DNA of 64,000 bases from an uncultured Myxococcales bacterium (lineage in GTDB: Bacteria > Myxococcota_A > UBA9042). The notes beneath the pieces are model-generated. The model was given only the letters and a program-made list of their open reading frames with translations. It had not been told where the DNA came from and ran no database searches. The position numbers and the translations under genes were made by a program. This document shows, piece after piece, positions 1 to 9,481 of this stretch (the first letter of the stretch is position 1; every line of letters starts with the position of its first letter). Location: contig CAIMLR010000027.1 in NCBI GenBank assembly GCA_903842345.1, forward strand, positions 124,001 through 188,000. The letters run 5' to 3'.

Positions 1-267
1 CTGACGCTGCTGGAGACGGGCGTGGACCAGGGCCTGTTCGTCAACGCCGGTTTGATGACGGCGCTCGCGGCTTCTGACAACGCCACGCCGGGCAAGGCGA
101 CCTTCCTCGGCCTGGAGCCCGACGTCGGACTGTGGTGGAAGGCGCTGAAGACGACCGCAGTGGTGCGTGCGTCGTACCTGCTGCCGGGCGCCGCGCTGGA
201 TGCGCCGTCGGGCGCGCACGCGCTCTCCGTGTGGCGGTTGGACGCGGCGCTGCGCTTCAAGTTCTAG
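1..267 (+). CDS. C-terminal fragment of a probable outer-membrane barrel protein
   Basis: The reading frame is open from the first base of the window and stops at 265-267, giving 88 residues of a gene that begins upstream. The fragment alternates polar and hydrophobic residues, as in transmembrane beta-strands, and ends in ALRFKF with a terminal Phe. A terminal aromatic residue is the signal recognised by the Bam machinery in outer-membrane proteins. I cannot assign a family from this piece. It lies just upstream of three lipoprotein genes on the same strand, but a promoter in the gap suggests they are a separate unit. Confidence 0.6.
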   Translation: MTLLETGVDQGLFVNAGLMTALAASDNATPGKATFLGLEPDVGLWWKALKTTAVVRASYLLPGAALDAPSGAHALSVWRLDAALRFKF

Positions 268-300
268 CACAGACGGCCCAGCAATCCGCCCTTTGTTCAT

Positions 301-330
301 TTGTCTGAGCCACGCGGGGCGTGTTACACT
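301..330 (+). promoter_or_regulatory. Sigma70-like promoter for the first lipoprotein gene
   Basis: A -35 box TTGTCT (301-306) is followed after 18 nt by an extended -10, TG-T-TACACT (322-330). Transcription would start near 337, leaving a leader of about 130 nt before the ATG at 469. The box pair resembles others in the window, notably the TACACT at 5721. Confidence 0.45.
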
Positions 331-468
331 CAGCAGATGCGTCTGCGACCCGCGGTGGTCTGCTCGCGCCACGAACTGCTTGTGCCACAAGGCCATGGCT
401 TGCACGAACTGCCCTCCAATCGCCCGCCCCGGCGCCGATTGCGGTGCGGCTTGACCGGGAGAGACGCG

Positions 469-3400
469 ATGCGCAGTGCCTTGACGACAGGCTTTTGGCA
501 GCGGGGACGCGGCGCGATCGCGGCGATGAGTCTGCTGGCCCTGCTGGCGGTCGCGTGCGGCACGACGTCCACGACGGGCAACGGCGCGGATGTGGCGACG
601 GAAGACGCTGTGGGCACCGACGCGGCGGGCGACGACGCGGATCAGGACCTGCAGGCGACGGACAAGGATGCGACCGACAAAGCGGATGCGCCGGTTGATG
701 CGGATGCGGCGCCGGATGCGGGCGAGGATGCGGCTTCTGACGCGCTGGAAGACACGGCGCCGGACGGCACGGATCTGACCGACGCGACGGACGCGAGCGC
801 TGGAACGGACGCGATCGACGTGGCGGAGACCAAGGTCGATGTGCCGCCGGAGGACGCTGGCGGTATTGGCAAATCGATCCACACCACGGCGTGCACGGCC
901 AACATCGAGTGCGACATTCCCTGCGCCAAGGGCGCGTGCTTTCAGGGCAAATGCTCGTACACCGTCAAAGGCAACGTCTGTTTGACGCCGTACGGCGACG
1001 GTCAGGTCGCGTGCTACGGCGCCGGGCTCGCCGATGACGTCACGCCGTGCCTCGCGTGCGCGCCCAAGATCGCGACGGGCAAGCTCAGCGCCATCTCCGG
1101 CATCGCGGCGTTGGATGGTCCGGGCGCCGGCGTCTCGATCGAGGACACCGCCAAGGGTGGCATTGGCTGGAATTTCAGCAGCCAGCGCAGCGTTTCCGGC
1201 GGCGCGAGCCTCTACTTTGGCGACCCGACGAGCCTGACTTACGCCAACGGCAAGCACGTGGCCGGCAAAGCGACGCTGCCGCCGCTGCCCGTTCCCAAGA
1301 CCGCGGGCGTCAATCCGGCCGTGTCGTTCTGGCTGTGGATGGACACCGAGGCGTCCGCAGGCTTTGACATGCTGACCGTGAACGTGCTCGACGGCGCGGC
1401 GACCGTGCCGGTGTGGAATTCCGATGCGCAGCTCAGCACGACGCATGGCTCCTGGCAGCGGATTACGCTGGATGTCTCGGCGTGGGCGGGCCAGTCGCTG
1501 ACGCTGCAGTTCGCGTTTGACTCGATTGACGGCAGCGTCAACGCGTTTGAGGGCGTGTACATCGACGAAATCGAGGTCTCCACCGGCTGCTGCGCCGCGG
1601 CGTCCGATTGCGACGACGGCAATGCGTGTAGCCTGGACCTCTGCCAGCCCACCAGTGGCGGCACGCCCGCGTGCGTCCACACGCCCAAGGCGGACTGCTG
1701 CAACACGGTCGGCGACTGCAACGACGGCAAGCCCTGCACGTTGGACCTCTGCCCGGTCGCGGGCGGCGCATGCGCGCACAGCGCCAAGGTCGACTGCTGC
1801 ATGAGCGCGGGCGACTGCGACGACGGCGACGCGTGCACGATCGACGACTGCTCCGCGCCCGGCGGCGGCTGCAAGCACCAGAACACGTGCTGCAAGACCG
1901 ACGCCGAATGCAAGACCGCGGACTCGTGCTTCACCGGCAGCTGCAGCGCCGGCCAGTGCGTGTTCCAGAGCGTCTGCTGCCAGAAGGACACGGACTGCGA
2001 CGACTTCAACCCCTGCACCAAGGACGCCTGCTCCGCCGGCAAGTGCGCGTACACGGCGTCGACCGCGCCTGGTTGCTGCGCGCCGACCGTGCTGAGCACC
2101 GGCTTTGACGGCAGCGATGGCGGCTACACCATCACGCCGATGGCCGTCGGACCGACGTGGTACTTCAAGGACACCACCGACTCGATGGGCGGCAGCGGCG
2201 TGCTCGCATTCGGCGTCTCAGGTTCCAACACGTACACCGTTTCCGCGTCGACCAAGCCCAAGGCGACCGCCGTTTCGCCGTACATCACGTTGCTGTCCGG
2301 CAAGGAAGCCTCGTTCACGTTCAGCTACCGTTCGGACACCGTGTCGTCGGGCTTGTCCCTGCGCGTTGCGGCGGACATCGACGGCGTGGACACGACGTTG
2401 GTCACCAAGTCGGTCAATTCAGCGACGACGTCCTGGCAGACCGTGTCGATTGACCTGTCCTCGGTCGCCGGCAAGAGCTTCGCGCTGCGCTTTGAAGTGA
2501 CGCCGTCGTCGACGTTTGGCAGCCTGACCAACACGCAGCTCTACCTCGACAACATTCACGTCGACAGCACCTGCCAGCCCAAGAAGTGCGCCAACACCGC
2601 GGCGTGCACGCCGTCGTTCACGCTCGCCTGCAACACCGGCGTGTGCTCGGACGGCCAGTGCTCGTGGCCGTACAGCTGCTGCGCCACGGATGGCGACTGC
2701 AACGACAGCGTGCTGTGCACGACCGACAAGTGCATCAACCAGCATTGCCAATTCCAGCCGATCCCGAGCTGCTGCATGGGCGCCGGCGACTGCAACGACA
2801 GCAACCCGTGCACCGCCGACACCTGCCCCGGACCGGGCGCCAACTGCTCGTTTGCGCCGATCGGCGGCTGCTGCACGACAAACATCGGCTGCGACGACAA
2901 GAACGCGTGCACCATCGACACGTGCAGCAAGAACGTCTGCACCAACCAGAACACGTGCTGCAGCGCGGACGTGGACTGCTCGGACGGCGAGACCAAGTGC
3001 ACGATCGACACGTGCGTCAGCCAGAAGTGCGTCCACAAGGCGACCGGCGCGGCGGGCTGCTGCATTCCGGACATCTGGAGCAACGAGTTCGACGCCAACG
3101 ACGCCAAGGGCATGGTCTTCAGCAACAGCGCTGGCACGGCGCAGGGCTGGCAGCTGTGGCTGGGCAGCACGCAGGTCAAGTCCGGAACGGGCGTGCTGTA
3201 CTACGGCGACCCCAGCGCGGGCAACTTCAACTTTGGCGCGACGACGGGCTCGGCGAAGACGCCGCCCATCACCTTGCCGAGCAACGTGAACAGCAAGGTG
3301 ACGTTTGACCTGTTCATGGACACCGAACAGGGCCCGCCGTACGACGCGCTGCAGGTGAACGTCTACGTCGGCGGCGTGAAGACGCAGCTGTGGGACAAAA

Positions 3401-3570
3401 ACACCAATGGCTATTCCGTGGGCAGCTGGTCGGCGATTGCGATCGACCTGACGCCGTACATCGGCCAGGAAATCCAGTTGGAGTTCTACTTCAACACGGT
3501 CGACAGCGTCGGCAACAGCGGCTTTGGCGTCGCGGTCGACAATCTGCACTTCACCGCCGCGTGCCCGTAG
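469..3570 (+). CDS. Modular Cys-rich surface lipoprotein, paralogue 1 (three beta-sandwich modules)
   Basis: The start at ATG 469 is preferred: GGGAGAG lies just upstream and it gives a clean lipoprotein signal ending in LAVAC (Cys30), for a 1033-residue protein. The open frame extends further upstream but those residues are not signal-like. After the Cys comes an Asp/Ala/Thr-rich low-complexity linker (about 34-137). Next is a Cys-rich segment (139-203), then three beta-sandwich-like modules (about 208-374, 543-702, 869-1033) separated by long Cys-rich spacers. The spacers repeat a pattern like DCDDG..CT.D.C. Modules share SLYFGDP-like, FWLWMDTE-like and FEGVYIDEIEV-like signatures, reminiscent of MAM / 'choice-of-anchor' domains. 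Gly at +2 after the lipid Cys argues for outer-membrane placement. The function is unknown; adhesion or surface coating is a guess. Confidence 0.85.
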   Translation: MRSALTTGFWQRGRGAIAAMSLLALLAVACGTTSTTGNGADVATEDAVGTDAAGDDADQDLQATDKDATDKADAPVDADAAPDAGEDAASDALEDTAPDGTDLTDATDASAGTDAIDVAETKVDVPPEDAGGIGKSIHTTACTANIECDIPCAKGACFQGKCSYTVKGNVCLTPYGDGQVACYGAGLADDVTPCLACAPKIATGKLSAISGIAALDGPGAGVSIEDTAKGGIGWNFSSQRSVSGGASLYFGDPTSLTYANGKHVAGKATLPPLPVPKTAGVNPAVSFWLWMDTEASAGFDMLTVNVLDGAATVPVWNSDAQLSTTHGSWQRITLDVSAWAGQSLTLQFAFDSIDGSVNAFEGVYIDEIEVSTGCCAAASDCDDGNACSLDLCQPTSGGTPACVHTPKADCCNTVGDCNDGKPCTLDLCPVAGGACAHSAKVDCCMSAGDCDDGDACTIDDCSAPGGGCKHQNTCCKTDAECKTADSCFTGSCSAGQCVFQSVCCQKDTDCDDFNPCTKDACSAGKCAYTASTAPGCCAPTVLSTGFDGSDGGYTITPMAVGPTWYFKDTTDSMGGSGVLAFGVSGSNTYTVSASTKPKATAVSPYITLLSGKEASFTFSYRSDTVSSGLSLRVAADIDGVDTTLVTKSVNSATTSWQTVSIDLSSVAGKSFALRFEVTPSSTFGSLTNTQLYLDNIHVDSTCQPKKCANTAACTPSFTLACNTGVCSDGQCSWPYSCCATDGDCNDSVLCTTDKCINQHCQFQPIPSCCMGAGDCNDSNPCTADTCPGPGANCSFAPIGGCCTTNIGCDDKNACTIDTCSKNVCTNQNTCCSADVDCSDGETKCTIDTCVSQKCVHKATGAAGCCIPDIWSNEFDANDAKGMVFSNSAGTAQGWQLWLGSTQVKSGTGVLYYGDPSAGNFNFGATTGSAKTPPITLPSNVNSKVTFDLFMDTEQGPPYDALQVNVYVGGVKTQLWDKNTNGYSVGSWSAIAIDLTPYIGQEIQLEFYFNTVDSVGNSGFGVAVDNLHFTAACP

Positions 3571-3580
3571 GAAGACGACG

Positions 3581-5635
3581 ATGCACCTCGCCAAGCGATG
3601 GACTCCGGGCCTGACGATGCTGCTGCTGGCGGCATGCGGCCAGACCGTCGCGCCTGCGGAGCAGCCGGATGTCACCCTCGATGCCGCGGACGACGTGGCG
3701 ACCGATGAGATCCTCGACGATGCCGGTGACGATGGGACGGCGAGCGATGCACTCACCGACGTGGCGGTCGATGTGCCGCTGGACGCGACCGCGGACGTGG
3801 CGCCAGATGCGGCGGATGCCCCCGATGTGCCACCCGACGTGGGCCAATGCGCGATAAACGACGACTGCGCGGGCAAAATCAGCCTGTCGCCGTGCCAATT
3901 GCCGCAATGCATCGCCGGCGTTTGCGCCGCCATCAAGAATCCCGCCGCGTGCTGCCTGGACACCGACTGCGACGACGGCAACGAGTGCAACACCCACAAA
4001 TGCGACCAGTTGCAGCACAAATGCACAAACGTCGCGATCGCCAATTGCTGCTCGGGCAAGGTGCTGCTGCAAAACGCCAGTTTTGAATCCGGCCAGGACG
4101 GCTTTGTCGCCACCGACGGTCCGACCAACGGCAACGTCAGCTGGCAGCAGACCGCCTGGCGCGCGCACGGCGGCAAGAAGTCCCTGTATTTTGGCAACGC
4201 GTGCCACACGTATGACACCTCGATGACGCCCGCGGGCGCCTGCAAGCCGCTGCTGAGCGACACGCAGCCAGTGGCGACGACGCTGCTGTCCAAGACCTAC
4301 CTGCTGCCCAAGGACAAGAAGGCGCAGGCGCATTTCTGGTTGTGGCTGGATACCGAGCCGTCGTACGCCAAGACCATCCAGCCGGGCGTTTGCAATCCGC
4401 CGTGCAACGCGGCGTCGACGTGCATCCAGGTCGCGGGCGCGCCGGTGTGCGAGCCGGAAAAAGACGTGCTGTCCCTGCAAGTGCTGGCGCAGGATGCCCC
4501 GCCGGCGTCGGTGTTCTGGTCGACGCAGATCGGCAAGACCACGCTCGGCGATCCGCAAAATCCCAGCGGCTGGCGGCACATCGCGGTGGATCTGGCCTAC
4601 TGGCAGGGCAAGTCGATCCAGCTGGCGTGGCAGTTCAGCACCAAGACCAGCGCCAACAACAGCTACGAAGGCATTTACCTGGACGACGTGGTGATCGAGA
4701 CGATTTGCCCCGACCTCGGCAAGATCCTCTGCAGCGACAAGCAGGCGTGCGATGACGATGGCCTCGCGTGCACCGTGGACAGCTGCACCGGTTACAGCAA
4801 CGCGGTCGGCGCAGGCGTCTGCTTCCACGACGACCTCGCGGGCTGCTGCCTGGGCGACGCGGATTGCGACGACGGCAACAGTTGCACGGTGGACACGTGC
4901 GTGCAGAACGCGTGCAAATCGCAGCCCGACGCCGCGAAGCCCGGCTGCTGCCAGCCGGCGACTTTGCTATCGGACACGTTCACTGGCACGACCTTGACGG
5001 GCTGGAAGACCAACCAGTTGAATTCCGTCAACGTGGCGTGGCGCGCCAACCCCAAGGGCGGCAACGGCGGCGGCGGCAGCCTGTACTTTGGCAACGTGAC
5101 CTTCAGCAACTACGACGATCCCTCGCTGGAGGCCGGCCAGGGTCCGCATGGCGGAATTTGCGCCCAGCCGGTCCAACTCAAGGCGGGAACGAACTACAAG
5201 TTGTTGAAATTTGACCTGAACCTCGATACGGAATGGTCGGACGTGCCGGTCGCGCAGTACGTCAATCCGCCGATTCCGGGCAACTCCAAGCTGGACTGGT
5301 TCTCCGTGGAAATCTTCACCGGCGGCGTCTTCACGACGGTCTGGTCGTCGGACGCGATCCACGGCAGCACCCAGGGCGCGTGGCAGCCCATCACCATCGA
5401 CCTGGACGCCTGGGCCGGCAAGTCCATCCAGGTCTGCATGCGTTTTGACGCAGGCGACGGCACGCTGAACGACAAGCCGGGCGTCAACATCGACAACCTG
5501 AGCATCGGCGAAACGTGCCAGAAAGACGACTGCTACTGGGACGTCGACTGCGCCCAGAAGTCCTGCGCGACCTGCCAAGCGGCGGCGTGCAGCGCTGCGA
5601 AATGCGTGTGTCAGGCCGTCACCAACTGTCCTTGA
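3581..5635 (+). CDS. Modular Cys-rich surface lipoprotein, paralogue 2 (two beta-sandwich modules)
   Basis: This 684-residue protein starts at ATG 3581, 10 nt after the previous stop. The GGAAGACG ribosome site directly follows that stop codon, so the two genes are probably co-transcribed. The signal peptide ends LLLAAC (Cys19). An Asp/Ala/Val-rich linker (about 25-87) leads to a Cys-rich segment (89-160). A beta-sandwich module follows (about 160-376) with an internal Cys cluster, then a DCDDGNSCTVDTC-type spacer, a second module (462-646) and a Cys-rich tail ending CQAVTNCP. The layout copies paralogue 1 with one fewer module. No catalytic motif is visible. Confidence 0.85.
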   Translation: MHLAKRWTPGLTMLLLAACGQTVAPAEQPDVTLDAADDVATDEILDDAGDDGTASDALTDVAVDVPLDATADVAPDAADAPDVPPDVGQCAINDDCAGKISLSPCQLPQCIAGVCAAIKNPAACCLDTDCDDGNECNTHKCDQLQHKCTNVAIANCCSGKVLLQNASFESGQDGFVATDGPTNGNVSWQQTAWRAHGGKKSLYFGNACHTYDTSMTPAGACKPLLSDTQPVATTLLSKTYLLPKDKKAQAHFWLWLDTEPSYAKTIQPGVCNPPCNAASTCIQVAGAPVCEPEKDVLSLQVLAQDAPPASVFWSTQIGKTTLGDPQNPSGWRHIAVDLAYWQGKSIQLAWQFSTKTSANNSYEGIYLDDVVIETICPDLGKILCSDKQACDDDGLACTVDSCTGYSNAVGAGVCFHDDLAGCCLGDADCDDGNSCTVDTCVQNACKSQPDAAKPGCCQPATLLSDTFTGTTLTGWKTNQLNSVNVAWRANPKGGNGGGGSLYFGNVTFSNYDDPSLEAGQGPHGGICAQPVQLKAGTNYKLLKFDLNLDTEWSDVPVAQYVNPPIPGNSKLDWFSVEIFTGGVFTTVWSSDAIHGSTQGAWQPITIDLDAWAGKSIQVCMRFDAGDGTLNDKPGVNIDNLSIGETCQKDDCYWDVDCAQKSCATCQAAACSAAKCVCQAVTNCP

Positions 5636-5697
5636 TTGGCCGTCGCCGCCGTAGCCCCTGACTGGCAGATTTTGTAGCGTTTTTCCCGGCGGGAAGA

Positions 5698-5726
5698 TTG
5701 CGCTAGCCGTTGTCCGCGGGTACACT
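5698..5726 (+). promoter_or_regulatory. Promoter of the third modular lipoprotein gene
   Basis: TTGCGC (5698-5703), a 17-nt spacer and TACACT (5721-5726) form a good sigma70-like pair in the 162-nt gap after paralogue 2. Transcription would start near 5733, about 65 nt before the ATG at 5798. This suggests paralogue 3 can be expressed apart from the first two. Confidence 0.6.
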
Positions 5727-5797
5727 GGGGAGACGCGGTCGTGTCGACACAGGCATCTGGAGCGGTGTTGACCCCGGTCCGCGCAACGAGGGGCTCC

Positions 5798-8700
5798 ATG
5801 AATCGCTTTCCGACTGCGTCGCGCTGTCCAACCTCTATGCTTGAACTGGCGCAAATTCAGCGTCTTGTAGCACCTCTGGCGCTCGCGCTGCTGCTGGCGG
5901 CTTGCGGCACCAAGACCGCTGCATCCGACGACAGCGGGCCGACCGAAGGCAGCGACACAGCTGCCGACACGCCTGCGGAAGACATCCAGGACACCGCCTC
6001 GGACGACGTCGGCAGCGACGCCATCGGCACGGATGCCGTGGCGGATACGCCCAAAGACGTGCCCGACACCGAAACGGTCATCAAGCACGAATGCGAAATT
6101 GATTCGGATTGCTTCAGCAAGATCAACCCGATCTGCCAGACGATTTCCTGCGTGAACTACACGTGCACCGCGCCGGCCAAGAAAGACGGCGCCAACGTCT
6201 GCTGCACCGACGCGGATTGCGCCGAGCTCAGCTGCCAGACCGCCGCGTGCAACGTCTCCGCCGGTCAGTGCGAATACAAGCCGACGCCGAATTGCTGCGC
6301 CGACAAGAGCACCATCCTGCCGAAAGTGAAGTTTGAGTCCATCGGCAACCTGGAAGGCTTCAGCGGCGCCGTCAACACGACCGCGACCGGCTCGACCGTC
6401 GCGTGGCAGGTCTCCAACAAGCGCGCGCACACGGGCAAGTCCTCGCTTTACTTGGGCAACGAGTGCTACAACTACGACACGTCGGCGACCACCGCGACGT
6501 CCTGCCAGTCGACCGGCGCGGGCGCCAAGGTGACGGCCAAGCTCACTTCCCCGGAACTCGTCATCCCCAAGGACGCGAGCGGCAAGGTCAAGCCGGCGAT
6601 TCTGCACTACTGGTTGTGGCTGGACGCGGAGCCGGCCTTCCTCGCGGGCAACGCGGGTCTCGCGGGCACGTCGTGCACGTCTTGCGCGATCGATCAGGTG
6701 TGCGTGAACCTTGGCAACGGCGCCAAAGACGCCTGCCTGACGGAAAAAGACGTGCTGACGGTCTCCATCAACGGCGCGGCCGTCACGCCGACGCCGGTGT
6801 GGGCGTCGACCAAGATCGGCAAGACCACGGGCGGCCAGTGGGTCCACCGCGTCGTCAACCTCGCCGGCTTTGGCGCGTCTGCGACGGTCACCTGGCAATT
6901 CGCGACGCTGGACGGCGTCAACAACGGCTTTGAGGGTCTCTACTTGGACGACATCGTCGTCGAGACGCTCTGCGCGACCGACAGTTCCTCCTGCGACAAG
7001 GCCACGGCTTGCGCCAACGGCGACGGCAACCCGTGCGCCATCAACGCCTGCACGTTCTACGACAACGTCACGGACAAGGGCATCTGCTTTGCCGACCTCA
7101 CGCCGGGCTGCTGCGCGGGCGTTGCCGACTGCCAGGACGGCAACCTCTGCACCGTCGACGCCTGCCTGCAGGCCAACGGCGCGGCCACCGGCCTCTGCAG
7201 CAACGTCCCGGACGCCAAGAACCCGCAATGCTGCCTCCCGTCCAACCTGTTCACGGACGGCATGGAGAACGGGATTTCGGCGTGGAAGAACATCGGCAGC
7301 AACTCCACCGCCGTCTCCTGGCGCGTCAACCCGACCGGCGGCACGAGCGGCAGCAAGTCGCTGGTTTTCACGGACAGCACGTTCCAGAGTTTTGCCGATC
7401 CCAAGCTGCTGAATCAGGGTCCCAAGGGCACCATCTGCTCGCCGGAAGTGCAGCTGGGCTCCGGCACGCTGTACGACGTGGCGAGCTTCCAGGTCGCGCT
7501 GATCACGGAATGGTGCGGCCAACCGACGTACGGCAACCCGCCGGGTTCGCAGAAGCCGTGCACCATCAGCACCGACTGCACGGGCGGTGAGAGCTGCAAC
7601 ACCATCCTCGGCATCTGCACGTTGGCGCCCGCGCTCGACAAGCTGACCGTCACGTTCCAGACCGGCGGCCAGTACTGCGGCGCGAGCGAGTGCTCCAACA
7701 TCGTCAGCAACATCAAGAAGCCGCTCTGGTCGAGCGATGACATCAAGGGCTGCACGGACGGCAAGTACCTGGAAGTCAACGTCGCGCTGGACCAGTACGC
7801 CGGCAAGAAGGGCCGCGTCTGCTTCACCTTTGACGCGGGCGACCCGAGCGGCAACACGTTTGCCGGCCCGAGCATCGACGACTTCAAGGTCGACATCGCG
7901 TGCGAAAAGAAGCAGTGCACCAACGACGCGTTCTGCGACGCGCTGGGCCTCTGCAAGCCGACCGCCGAGGCGGGCATCTGCCAGGCCGACGGCCAATGCG
8001 GCTGCAAGTCCACCGGCAAGTGCGCGAAGGACCTCGATTGCGACGACAAGGACACCTGCACCGTGGACACCTGCGTGCAGGGCAAGTGCGACTCGGTGCT
8101 GACGGCGGGCTGCTGCTCGGAGAAGGCGCAAGTTACCAACGAGTCGTTTGAGAGCACCAAGGGCACGACGCTGCCGAACGGTTGGAGCTCGGCGTTCGCC
8201 ACGGACGCGGTCTCCGCCACCGGCGACCCGTACGACCAGACGATGCAGTGGCACATCTCCGCGGACAACTTCTTTGGCACGAGCCCGGACCTCTACTCGC
8301 TCTATTTTGGCAACACGTTGGGCAACTACGACGCCGGCTCGCAAAAAGTGCCGTACGGCCTGGCCAAGAGCGCGCCCGTGATGATTCCGCTCAACGGCAC
8401 GACCATCATCACGTTCCACCTGAACCTGTCGACTGAGTGGGACGCGCCTGCCGTGTTCGCCGTGCCGCAATACCAGTCGACCATCTTCGCGGTGGATCGT
8501 CTGCGCTTTGGCTTTGTCGACCCGAGCAACCCGACCAACATCACGTGGGCGTGGAGCTCGTACGACATTGGCGGCACGACCAACGGCCAGTGGGCGACGA
8601 TTTCCGTCAAGGCGCCCGCCGCGGTCGCCGGCAAGTCCATGCAGCTGGCGTGGGAATTCGACGCGGGCAACCCGAAGAACAACAACCACGTCGGTCCGTA

Positions 8701-9427
8701 CATCGACGGCATCAACATGTGGACGACCTGCACGCCGCCGATGTGCGTCACGGGCAGCGATTGCCAGCCGCCGACGCCAGACGCCTGCAAGTCGTACAAC
8801 TGCAAGTTTGACGAGCCGACCAAGGCGTTTAGCTGTGAGACGCCGTTCAAGTCCGGTCCGGGCTGCTGCCAGCCGACGTCCCCGCTGCCGTCCGTGACCT
8901 TTGAGAGCGCCCTGCTGTCGCCGATGGTGGGCTCCGCAACGCCCGGCGTCCTGACGAAGTGGAGCGCGGTGCCGCACAAGTACCTCAATGGCAAGTTTGA
9001 GTCCTACTTTGGCAATCCGGCCAAGTGGAACTACGACGATCCGGTCGCAGGCTGCGGTCCGGTCACGTCCGACTTTGACTCGCCGGTGCTCAAGATCGGC
9101 ACGAACGTCAAGCAAAGCGCGCAACTCCAGTTCGCGATCTACGCAGACATTGAACCGCCGAGCGGCACGTTCCAGACGGAGCACTTCAAGGTCATCGTCA
9201 AGACCGGCGCACAGTCCACGGTGATTTGGGACGCGACGGACCCGGTCTACGGCCTCAAGCCGAGCCAGTTCAAGACCAAGCAGAACATCACGCTGCCGCT
9301 CACCAAGTACCAGGGCCTCAACATCGTCGTCGAATTCCACTTCGATTCCGGTGATTGCAGCCTGAACGACAAGTTCGAAGGCGTCTTCCTCGACGACATC
9401 CAAGTCACCGAGCCCTGCACCCAGTAA
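5798..9427 (+). CDS. Modular Cys-rich surface lipoprotein, paralogue 3 (four beta-sandwich modules)
   Basis: ATG 5798 has an AGGGG ribosome site and gives 1209 residues with a lipobox LLLAAC (Cys36). An in-frame ATG at 5837 would give a more typical 23-residue signal and cannot be excluded. A Thr/Asp/Ala-rich linker follows, then four beta-sandwich modules at about 175-392, 481-700, 776-979 and 1031-1209. They are joined by Cys-rich spacers such as DCQDGNLCTVDAC. Modules contain SLYLGNECYNYD-like and FEGLYLDDIVVET-like signatures matching paralogues 1 and 2. It appears to be the expanded end member of a tandem family. The role is unknown; extracellular binding is inferred only from architecture. 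Confidence 0.85.
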   Translation: MNRFPTASRCPTSMLELAQIQRLVAPLALALLLAACGTKTAASDDSGPTEGSDTAADTPAEDIQDTASDDVGSDAIGTDAVADTPKDVPDTETVIKHECEIDSDCFSKINPICQTISCVNYTCTAPAKKDGANVCCTDADCAELSCQTAACNVSAGQCEYKPTPNCCADKSTILPKVKFESIGNLEGFSGAVNTTATGSTVAWQVSNKRAHTGKSSLYLGNECYNYDTSATTATSCQSTGAGAKVTAKLTSPELVIPKDASGKVKPAILHYWLWLDAEPAFLAGNAGLAGTSCTSCAIDQVCVNLGNGAKDACLTEKDVLTVSINGAAVTPTPVWASTKIGKTTGGQWVHRVVNLAGFGASATVTWQFATLDGVNNGFEGLYLDDIVVETLCATDSSSCDKATACANGDGNPCAINACTFYDNVTDKGICFADLTPGCCAGVADCQDGNLCTVDACLQANGAATGLCSNVPDAKNPQCCLPSNLFTDGMENGISAWKNIGSNSTAVSWRVNPTGGTSGSKSLVFTDSTFQSFADPKLLNQGPKGTICSPEVQLGSGTLYDVASFQVALITEWCGQPTYGNPPGSQKPCTISTDCTGGESCNTILGICTLAPALDKLTVTFQTGGQYCGASECSNIVSNIKKPLWSSDDIKGCTDGKYLEVNVALDQYAGKKGRVCFTFDAGDPSGNTFAGPSIDDFKVDIACEKKQCTNDAFCDALGLCKPTAEAGICQADGQCGCKSTGKCAKDLDCDDKDTCTVDTCVQGKCDSVLTAGCCSEKAQVTNESFESTKGTTLPNGWSSAFATDAVSATGDPYDQTMQWHISADNFFGTSPDLYSLYFGNTLGNYDAGSQKVPYGLAKSAPVMIPLNGTTIITFHLNLSTEWDAPAVFAVPQYQSTIFAVDRLRFGFVDPSNPTNITWAWSSYDIGGTTNGQWATISVKAPAAVAGKSMQLAWEFDAGNPKNNNHVGPYIDGINMWTTCTPPMCVTGSDCQPPTPDACKSYNCKFDEPTKAFSCETPFKSGPGCCQPTSPLPSVTFESALLSPMVGSATPGVLTKWSAVPHKYLNGKFESYFGNPAKWNYDDPVAGCGPVTSDFDSPVLKIGTNVKQSAQLQFAIYADIEPPSGTFQTEHFKVIVKTGAQSTVIWDATDPVYGLKPSQFKTKQNITLPLTKYQGLNIVVEFHFDSGDCSLNDKFEGVFLDDIQVTEPCTQ

Positions 9428-9481
9428 GGCCGCATGCGCTGCGACCTCGCCAGCGCCCGGCCGTTTCCATGAGGCGTCTGT

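Noticed and set aside
4967-9403. A 1478-codon open frame on the minus strand opposite the third modular lipoprotein
   Set aside because: It has Arg/Val/Ala-rich sequence without domains and runs opposite a gene with a lipobox and repeated modules. High GC makes long stop-free antisense frames common here.
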